DNA from: an uncultured Myxococcales bacterium
GTDB taxonomy: Bacteria > Myxococcota_A > UBA9042 > DTJE01
DNA: 64,000 nt
Direction of reading: 5' to 3'
Assembly: GCA_903936705.1 (NCBI GenBank)
Contig: CAIZWN010000005.1
Span: 59,883 to 123,882 of the forward strand
The notes under the pieces were generated by a model. The model did no database searches. It saw only the letters and a list, made by a program, of their open reading frames with translations, and was not told where the DNA came from. The position numbers and the translations under genes are program-made. How positions within the stretch are numbered: position 1 is the stretch's first letter; every line of letters starts with the position of its first letter. Below are positions 57,710-64,000 of this stretch, piece by piece.

Positions 57710-58536
57710 ACGTCTACCAGCCCTTTCGCGTGCGCATCGAGGAACGCATCGACGAGACCGCCGACACGCGCACGCTGCGACTGAAGTTTCTGGATCCCGA
57801 CATCGCCGAAAAGTTCGATTTCAAGGCCGGCCAGTTCGGCGAATATTCCGTGTTCGGCGCCGGCGAGTGCACCTTCTGCATCGCCAGTTCCCCGACCCGC
57901 AAGGGATACATCGAGTGCAGTTTCAAGACCGTGGGCAAGGTCACGTCGGCCATGAAGGACCTGGAAGTCGGCGACGTGATGGGCTTTCGCGGCCCCTACG
58001 GAAACGCATTCCCGATGGAACAGATGCATGGCGGCAACGTCGTCTTCATCGCTGGCGGCATCGGCCTGGCACCGGTGCGATGCGTGATCTGGAACGTCCT
58101 GGACGAACGGAACAAGTTCAAGGACGTCACCATCGTTTACGGCGCACGATCAGTGGCCGACCTGGTCTACAAGCGGGAACTCGAGGACTGGGGCAAGCGG
58201 CCCGACGTCAAGCTGTGGACCACGGTTGATCCAGGGGGGGAAACACCCGATTGGAAGGGTCAGGTCGGATTCGTGCCAGCGATCGTCGAAAAGGCGTCGC
58301 CCAAGGCCGACAACAGCTGGGCCGTCATCTGCGGACCGCCCGTCATGATCAAGTACACACTGCCCGTGCTGAAGAAACTGGGCTTCACCGAGGACCGCAT
58401 CCTTACGACGCTGGAAAACCGCATGAAGTGCGGCATCGGCAAGTGTGGCCGTTGCAACATCGGCCCCGTCTACGTCTGCAAGGACGGCCCCGTGTTCACC
58501 GCCGCCGAGATGGCAAAGCTGCCGAACGAGTTCTGA
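57706..58536 (+). CDS. flxA: FAD/NAD(P)-binding oxidoreductase subunit (FlxA, AsrB-like)
   Basis: A 276-residue ferredoxin-NADP reductase-like protein. GYIECSFKTVG and MGFRGPYGN are FAD-binding, and VVFIAGGIGLAPVRCVI is the pyridine nucleotide site. CGIGKCGRCNIGPVYVC is a C-terminal [2Fe-2S] site as in PyrK and AsrB. In Desulfovibrio the Flx-Hdr complex is proposed to oxidise NADH with electron bifurcation to ferredoxin and a disulfide. It is last in the operon; the stop is 71 bp from the convergent lipoprotein gene, with no clear terminator. Confidence 0.9.
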   Translation: MNVYQPFRVRIEERIDETADTRTLRLKFLDPDIAEKFDFKAGQFGEYSVFGAGECTFCIASSPTRKGYIECSFKTVGKVTSAMKDLEVGDVMGFRGPYGNAFPMEQMHGGNVVFIAGGIGLAPVRCVIWNVLDERNKFKDVTIVYGARSVADLVYKRELEDWGKRPDVKLWTTVDPGGETPDWKGQVGFVPAIVEKASPKADNSWAVICGPPVMIKYTLPVLKKLGFTEDRILTTLENRMKCGIGKCGRCNIGPVYVCKDGPVFTAAEMAKLPNEF

Positions 58537-58607
58537 GGCACGCCGGATCTCCCCACCATTCCGCAACCGACGAATTGAACAAACGGGATGTCGAGTGAAG
58601 CCTGGGC

Positions 58608-60761
58608 CTAGTTCCAGTACCAGGTCATCGTGTACGGGGTGCAAGAGGGTTCGCCGCTGACCGAGACGGAGATGGTGCCGGAAACCAGGCTGAGAAAGCT
58701 TCCCGACTCCAGGTTCGATGATTCGACGAACAGCGACCCGGTGCCCTCGACACAATTATTCTCGTCGATCACCCCGGTGGAACCTTCGTCCCAAAGGAGG
58801 CACAGCCGATGATTGCCGTCACCACCGGTCAGACTGACGGCCACGTACATCGAACTGTCCAGATCTGGGAAGGGGAATGTGTCCTCTTCGTACCCCCGGA
58901 ACGAGTACCAGTCGATGTCATCGGGACCATGTATCCAACCCGTCGCAGCAGGAGGATCGTATGGTTCATCGTAGTATCCGAAGAATCTGGAGGCATCGAT
59001 GGTATCGTTAGGCTCGTAGGCGTCCAGCGTCCAGGTGCATGCCGTAGGCCACTCGCAACCTTCCGAGCACACGTAGTTCCCGCATCCCTCGGAACAGGTC
59101 TGGAGGGTGCCAGGCTGACACGTCCCCGCTTCCACGCACTCCGACCACTCGGTGGGCCACATGCAGTCGCTGCCGCAGATCCTGCTGCGTGACCCGCACA
59201 ACCCGCAGTGCTCGGTGCCCTCGGTCCCGGGGTCGCAGTCGAAGTCTTCGTCGGTCAACGTGTCGCAGTCGTCGTCCAGGTCGTTGCACACTTCGGCGGC
59301 GCCCGGCTTCCGATCGAAATCATCGTCGGCACAGTCGCCCCCTTCCTTGGTCACCCACTCCCCGTCGGCGTGACACAGGCACGGGCCGTCCACGAGAGAC
59401 CCGAATCCGTCCAGATCCAGATCCGCTCGGTATATCTCGCAACCGCCGCGGTCGGGACCATCATCGGTCAGACCATCGCAGTCGTCGTCGAGTTCGTTGC
59501 AGACCTCGATCATCCCGGGATGAACCTGGTCGTTGGCGTCGTCGCAGTCGGTCCCATCCGGGACCAGCGGCAACGTGTCCGACCCACAAGAACAACGTAT
59601 CGTGGCCGGGTCCCCGTATAGATCCCCGTCCATATCGACGTACGCCACCACGCAGTTCGGCAGGTCCGGCGGATCGGTGCGTCCGTCGCAATTGTCGTCG
59701 ATACCGTTGCAGACCTCGGTCACCACAGGGCTGATCTGGTCGGTCGTGTCGTCGCAATCGCCACCGACCTTCGCATCCCACGGGGCCTTCAGGCCACACC
59801 CGCAGCGCGGCTCGCCCGCACCGTACACGTCCCGGTCCTCGTCCTTCCACACGCTGACGCAGTCCGGAGTTCCATCCTCGTCGATATCGCCGTCGCAGTC
59901 GTCATCAACCCCGTTGCAGGTTTCCGTGACTGGCGGCCCGGCCTTGCAGTTGGGCGCCCCGTTCTCGCAGACCTTCGGCCCAAAGCACATCAGCCCGCCC
60001 CACTGCCTGGCACAATCCTCGAACACAACCCCCTCGTCCGTATCGCCGTTGCAATCGTCGTCGATGCCGTTGCAGGTTTCCTCGGCGGCATCGACAGCAT
60101 CGCACAGGGTCAACCCATCCTCGGTGCATAACCTCTGACCTTTGCATGTCGCCACCGCATTCGTTTTGCCGCACACGGTAGCCATGCTTCGCTGAACTGC
60201 AGCCAGTGGGCATTGGCATTCCGCGGCGTCCGCCGGCATGCACTGTTTCACCGAAACCGGGCTGCCCTCGGGCCGAACACACTGGTACCCGACGGGGCAA
60301 CCGGCACCAACCAGGCAGTCCGTCCCGCAGAAACGGCCAACGGCATCGGTACCCAGGCAACGATCGGCTGTAGCCACGCCAGCAGGTCTACAATCCTGGT
60401 CCTTCAGACACGGCGCGCACAGGAGATCCGGTCCGGGAACGCACCGCCTGGGGTCGTCATCAGACCCAAGAACAGTGCGGCATATGAACCCCGTTGGACA
60501 ACCTTCATCGGCATCGCATGGCTGATACACTGGGATATCTGAAGCATCAGCATCGTCGCCACCACCGTTTCCCGAGTCCTCGCCGACGTCACGAGACCCC
60601 TGGTCGGAGCCACCATCGCGAAGCCCCTCATCGCCCTTCACGTCACGCAAATCGATGCCTTCATCTACCAGACCACTCGGTTCCATGCTTGTGCACGCTG
60701 ACGCGATCATTCCAAGCATGCATACCGTCGGCACCATACGGATTACACTGGCGGCAAGCAT
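58608..60761 (-). CDS. Cys-rich MopE-type repeat lipoprotein with PPC-like C-terminus
   Basis: A 717-residue exported lipoprotein (lipobox IASAC). An Asp/Gly-rich linker is followed by a Cys-rich module (CDADEGCPTGFIC, CLKDQDC) and then five putative metal-binding repeats of MopE type: CNGIDDDCNG, CNGVDDDCDG, CNGIDDNCDG, CNELDDDCDG and CNDLDDDCDT. A further Cys cluster (CSEGCGNYVCSEGCEW) precedes a C-terminal domain starting YEPNDTIDASRF, typical of pre-peptidase C-terminal (PPC) folds. Calcium or copper binding is a family-level inference. ATG at 60761 follows GGGGA. It shares its N-terminal module with the gene upstream. Confidence 0.8.
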   Translation of the reverse strand: MLAASVIRMVPTVCMLGMIASACTSMEPSGLVDEGIDLRDVKGDEGLRDGGSDQGSRDVGEDSGNGGGDDADASDIPVYQPCDADEGCPTGFICRTVLGSDDDPRRCVPGPDLLCAPCLKDQDCRPAGVATADRCLGTDAVGRFCGTDCLVGAGCPVGYQCVRPEGSPVSVKQCMPADAAECQCPLAAVQRSMATVCGKTNAVATCKGQRLCTEDGLTLCDAVDAAEETCNGIDDDCNGDTDEGVVFEDCARQWGGLMCFGPKVCENGAPNCKAGPPVTETCNGVDDDCDGDIDEDGTPDCVSVWKDEDRDVYGAGEPRCGCGLKAPWDAKVGGDCDDTTDQISPVVTEVCNGIDDNCDGRTDPPDLPNCVVAYVDMDGDLYGDPATIRCSCGSDTLPLVPDGTDCDDANDQVHPGMIEVCNELDDDCDGLTDDGPDRGGCEIYRADLDLDGFGSLVDGPCLCHADGEWVTKEGGDCADDDFDRKPGAAEVCNDLDDDCDTLTDEDFDCDPGTEGTEHCGLCGSRSRICGSDCMWPTEWSECVEAGTCQPGTLQTCSEGCGNYVCSEGCEWPTACTWTLDAYEPNDTIDASRFFGYYDEPYDPPAATGWIHGPDDIDWYSFRGYEEDTFPFPDLDSSMYVAVSLTGGDGNHRLCLLWDEGSTGVIDENNCVEGTGSLFVESSNLESGSFLSLVSGTISVSVSGEPSCTPYTMTWYWN

Positions 60762-60866
60762 CGATTCCCCCGTTCTCGCAAACTAGCCGGATCGTAGGGC
60801 CGGTTGAAGAAACCGGCAATCCGGAATCTTCAATTGATGGCAATTTTGTCCGCAACACACGTTGAA

Positions 60867-63842
60867 TCAATTGACGGCTGGGATGCAGTAGTTTCGCTGG
60901 TTGGAGCAGTGATCATTGACGTAGGCCGAGTAGCACCCCCAATATGGCGTGCAGGTCTTGAAGTCCTCAGCCATCTCGAAACAGCCTTGGGCGAACCTGG
61001 ACATCCATCCTGTGTGAGTGACAGTCGTGCTGGAAGTCGAACAATTCCAGGCCCAGCGGCTGCCGCCGAACAGCAGCGCGCAGGCTTCCTGGCAGGAATA
61101 GCTGGTTGGATTGGAAATCCAGATTGGCCCGCTGCTGACCAAATACGACAGCACCTGGGTCACACACTGTCCGCTCTGGCACTCCATTTTGGTCCCGCAG
61201 TTCGTACCGTTGGCCACGTCCTCATTACTGCATCCACCTACCAAGCAGGCATCCGTCGTGCATGGGTTGGAATCGTTGCACACTGCATTCTGCCTGGCAT
61301 TCACGCAACCAGCGGTCGCACTGCACGAATCGACCGTGCACTCGACATTATCGTCACACTCGGCATCCCGCGTGACATGATGGCACCCTTGGACCGGGTC
61401 ACACGAGTCCAGCGTGCATGGGATTTCATCGTCACACGCGGTCGCCAACGGTACGTGCAGACAACCTTCCAACGGGTCGCAGGAATCCTGGGTGCATGCG
61501 ACACCGTCGTCACACCTGGCAGCCGACGGCAGATTCAAGCACCCCAGGTCGTCATCGCAGGTATCGACGGTACATGCCATGCCGTCGTTGCAATTCCTGC
61601 GCTCTACCTCGATGCAAAAACCATCGATGCAACGATCGTTGATCGAGCACGCATTCCCGTCGTCGCACGGATTCGTGTTATTCAGATTATCGCATCCAAG
61701 AACCGGGTCGCACGAGTCGGTGGTACAGATGTTGCCATCATCGCAATGCAGTACCCCAGTCAGGACGCACCGGCCACCTCGGCATGTGTCGCCGGTTGTA
61801 CAGGCATTACCGTCGTCGCACTCCAACTCGTTGTTCTTGTGCTGACAGCCACCCAGGACATCACACGAGTCGGTCGTGCATATGTTGTTGTCGTCGCAAT
61901 CAACAAAGATGTCACTGATGCAGCGTCCGGCAACACAAGCGTCGAAAATGGTGCAGGCATTCCCGTCGCTGCAAACCACCCCTGAAATCGCGATGTGATC
62001 GCATCCACCATCGACAAGACAAATGTCCCTGGTGCACATGTCGTCGTCATCGCAATCCATCGTCCCGTTGCCCTGGCATGTTCCGTCCTGACAGCGATCC
62101 CCGATGGTGCATGAGTTTCCGTCATCGCAGAGTGCGGAGTTGTCGTCATGGATGCAACCCAAAGCTTCATCGCACGAGTCATCCGTGCACAGGATGCCGT
62201 CGTCGCACGAGACGGGAGTCGTAACGCATTTCCCTGCACTGCAAACTTCGCCCTCGGTGCAGGCGTTGCCATCATCGCAGTGAATGGTGTTGTCAACGTT
62301 TTCGCACCCGGAGGAAGGGTTGCAAAGATCGCTGGTGCAAACGTTGTGATCGTCGCAATCAAGAGCCCCGGCAAACGTGCACCGCCCTTCACTGCATACG
62401 TCCCCGATGGTGCAGGCGTTCAGATCGTCGCATGGCTTGTCGTTTGCAACATGAAGGCATGCCCCGTCCGGATCGCACGAGTCTTCCGTGCAGGGATTTC
62501 CATCGTTGCAGTTGGCTGTGTACTCGCCGACGCAAACTCCAGCCTCGCACCTGTCCCCAACGGTGCATTCGTTCAGATCGTTGCATTCCAACCCTTCGGC
62601 GGCAGGAATCACGGAACACCCACCGGACACAGGGTCACACGATGCAACCTGGCACAAGGCATCAGGGCCCGGTTGCGGCAAGGGGCAGGTCACGATCGAT
62701 CCAGGGACTACGGCGCAACGATAGGGCAGACGAACCTGGTCGCAATAGAGGCTTCCATCGCAGACATCCGGGGTATTCAGGAACGCGCAGTCCTCGTTCG
62801 TGTCGCACGAACAGTCCAGGGCGACTCCACTGCACTCGCCACCATCGCACCTGTCGTTCCCGGTACAAGGGTCCGAATCGTTGCACCAGAGGTCATTCGG
62901 AGCATTCTCGCAATTGCCCGTTCCCCGGATGCACGAGTCGGTGGTGCAAATATTCTCGTCGTCGCAGTTCTTCAGGCTGCCAACGCACCAGCCAAGCTGG
63001 CAAGCGTCCGATTCGGTGCATGGGTCCTGGTCATCGCACGCGCCTTCCAATAACGGCACGAACTGGCATCCATCCGCGCCTTCGCAGATGTCCTGCGTGC
63101 ATGGATTCGAATCGTCGCATGCCATGTCGTCGGTGTCGCCGTCGCAATCATCGTCCAGGCCATTGCAGATATCTGCCTCGGGGGCCGCAGCCGCGCAGGC
63201 AGTCAATCCTCCAGATGCGCATGCCCGAATCCCGGAACACGTTCCCAATCCGTTGCGAACAACGCACGATGTCGAACTATGCAGCCGTATGGCCAACTCC
63301 GAGCAGGAACATTCGCCGGTCTCCGCCATGCAGAACAAACCTGCCTGGCCTGCGATCGAGGTTGCGTCCTGGCATGCGAACCCCTGCCCGCAGTCCGTGT
63401 CCAGCCGACAAGCGAAGCCGCAATAGCGACCAGAATCGCCATAAACAACGCATCGCAGGTTGCCACTTCCAACCGCACATTCCTCGTCGGAATTGCACGG
63501 AAGGCACTGCACCTGATCGATGGGAATCTGAACGTCGCCAACCGGATCGGTAGCCTGATCGACAGTCGATTCTCCCGCCGAATCTATCGGCAAATCAGGG
63601 AATGTTTCCCCAACGCCGTCCACCAGCAGGTCCAGAAAAGTCGTATCACCCAGTTCCTGGCCGGAATCGACAGCGCCGACGTCGGCGTCGAGGTCAACGT
63701 CGGTCAACGAATCCATCGAGGGCGAGTCCTTGGAAACGTCCTCTACGTCGGGAAACAACTGGCCGGCTATCCCGCCACCGTGGCAGGATGCCAGCATAAG
63801 AAGAACCCCAGCAGCATACACAGACCGACCTACGGTCTTCAT
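60867..63842 (-). CDS. Giant CDDGN-repeat lipoprotein
   Basis: A 991-residue lipoprotein (lipobox LMLASC, Cys near 20). An acidic linker and a Cys-rich N-terminal module resembling that of the downstream gene (CNSDEECAVG, CRLDTDCGQGFAC) lead to one MopE-type repeat (CNGLDDDCDG). Then I count 22 tandem repeats of about 25 residues beginning CDDGN/CNDGN with CT-x-D-x-C. Two forms recur: SCDP..GC and GDRC..GRC. A distinct Cys/aromatic-rich domain of about 100 residues closes the protein. Each repeat has several Cys, so a long disulfide rod is likely. ATG at 63842 with GGGAG is used. Confidence 0.8.
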   Translation of the reverse strand: MKTVGRSVYAAGVLLMLASCHGGGIAGQLFPDVEDVSKDSPSMDSLTDVDLDADVGAVDSGQELGDTTFLDLLVDGVGETFPDLPIDSAGESTVDQATDPVGDVQIPIDQVQCLPCNSDEECAVGSGNLRCVVYGDSGRYCGFACRLDTDCGQGFACQDATSIAGQAGLFCMAETGECSCSELAIRLHSSTSCVVRNGLGTCSGIRACASGGLTACAAAAPEADICNGLDDDCDGDTDDMACDDSNPCTQDICEGADGCQFVPLLEGACDDQDPCTESDACQLGWCVGSLKNCDDENICTTDSCIRGTGNCENAPNDLWCNDSDPCTGNDRCDGGECSGVALDCSCDTNEDCAFLNTPDVCDGSLYCDQVRLPYRCAVVPGSIVTCPLPQPGPDALCQVASCDPVSGGCSVIPAAEGLECNDLNECTVGDRCEAGVCVGEYTANCNDGNPCTEDSCDPDGACLHVANDKPCDDLNACTIGDVCSEGRCTFAGALDCDDHNVCTSDLCNPSSGCENVDNTIHCDDGNACTEGEVCSAGKCVTTPVSCDDGILCTDDSCDEALGCIHDDNSALCDDGNSCTIGDRCQDGTCQGNGTMDCDDDDMCTRDICLVDGGCDHIAISGVVCSDGNACTIFDACVAGRCISDIFVDCDDNNICTTDSCDVLGGCQHKNNELECDDGNACTTGDTCRGGRCVLTGVLHCDDGNICTTDSCDPVLGCDNLNNTNPCDDGNACSINDRCIDGFCIEVERRNCNDGMACTVDTCDDDLGCLNLPSAARCDDGVACTQDSCDPLEGCLHVPLATACDDEIPCTLDSCDPVQGCHHVTRDAECDDNVECTVDSCSATAGCVNARQNAVCNDSNPCTTDACLVGGCSNEDVANGTNCGTKMECQSGQCVTQVLSYLVSSGPIWISNPTSYSCQEACALLFGGSRWAWNCSTSSTTVTHTGWMSRFAQGCFEMAEDFKTCTPYWGCYSAYVNDHCSNQRNYCIPAVN

Positions 63843-64000
63843 AAGCTCTCCCTGTCGCACCCAGAAATGGGCAGCGTTGCTCTATTTGCATTAACTTATC
63901 TGCCAGTTTGATGAATTCCGCAGCACGACTTAAGGTATCAGCTTGATGTTCCAGGCATTTCCCTGTCATCAATAATTTCGACAAGCCCTCTGGCATGTTT
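63843..64000 (-). other. Upstream region of the repeat lipoprotein
   Basis: This 158-bp stretch is more AT-rich than the genes and should hold the promoter of the repeat lipoprotein on the minus strand. No convincing -35/-10 pair was found. A frame starting at 63996 runs through it and on into the lipoprotein gene in another frame, and is judged spurious. Confidence 0.4.

Noticed and set aside
61280..63130. Regular short repeats that could look like a CRISPR array
   Set aside because: The period is about 75-80 bases and is explained by 25-residue protein repeats in frame; repeat units vary and no unique spacers of constant length are present.
60804..63911. Several long plus-strand frames opposite the two Cys-rich lipoproteins
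   Set aside because: The repetitive minus-strand reading frame gives repetitive antisense frames. Cys-rich repeats, signal peptide and lipobox all support the minus strand.
63694..63996. 100-codon minus-strand frame starting upstream of the repeat lipoprotein
   Set aside because: It overlaps the lipoprotein start in a different frame, has no clear ribosome-binding site, and loses protein-like composition after about 50 codons.

Overview
The window comes from a GC-rich bacterium (by eye well above 60% G+C) whose gene content looks like an anaerobic member of the Myxococcota / former Deltaproteobacteria. Pointers to that lineage are the many secreted lipoproteins with Cys-rich MopE-type and CDDGN-type repeats, kelch and PEGA lipoproteins and a soluble Ser/Thr kinase. 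Pointers to anaerobic life are an [FeFe] hydrogenase, an Hdr-Flx module and an anaerobe-type hybrid-cluster protein. No rRNA, tRNA, CRISPR array or insertion sequence was seen.

Layout: (1) 1-7214, minus strand: the translation operon nusA-ylxR-infB-DUF503-rbfA-truB (truB is cut by the window edge), preceded by der. (2) 7301-14144: a DUF2723 membrane protein, a kelch lipoprotein plus PEGA protein pair, a small lipoprotein and a CPBP membrane protein. (3) 14334-24785: prfB with an intact programmed +1 frameshift site, an AmpG-like permease, an Omp85-type barrel protein, HIT protein, a tiny basic protein, methylmalonyl-CoA epimerase, groL-groS, a Ser/Thr kinase, selD and prmA. (4) 24792-33641: hcp, a LmbE-type deacetylase, an organophosphate antiporter, a DctB/DctD-like two-component pair and type I-alpha glutamine synthetase. 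(5) 33838-35327: an AbiEi/AbiEii toxin-antitoxin pair with lower G+C than its surroundings. (6) 35458-38106: a lipoprotein and an outer-membrane barrel protein.

(7) 38352-47957 is the most interesting block: a trimeric [FeFe] hydrogenase (NuoE-like, NuoF fused to a GltD-type NADPH/FAD domain, and catalytic HydA). It is followed on the same strand by a histidine kinase whose sensor is itself a modified [FeFe]-hydrogenase domain, a stand-alone receiver, and a REC-PAS-histidine kinase. A sigma54-type -24/-12 sequence lies upstream. I read this as a hydrogenase operon that carries its own H2-sensing phosphorelay. (8) 47962-51522, minus: a large lipoprotein built from glycosidase-like modules. (9) 51776-58536: hdrCBA-flxD plus three Flx-type flavin/iron-sulfur subunits, overlapping head to tail. 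(10) 58608-63842, minus: two large Cys-rich repeat lipoproteins.

Together, blocks 7 and 9 point to flavin-based electron bifurcation linking H2, ferredoxin, NADH, probably NADPH, and a disulfide couple. Start codons below were chosen by ribosome-binding site and family fit, so many genes are shorter than their longest open frame.
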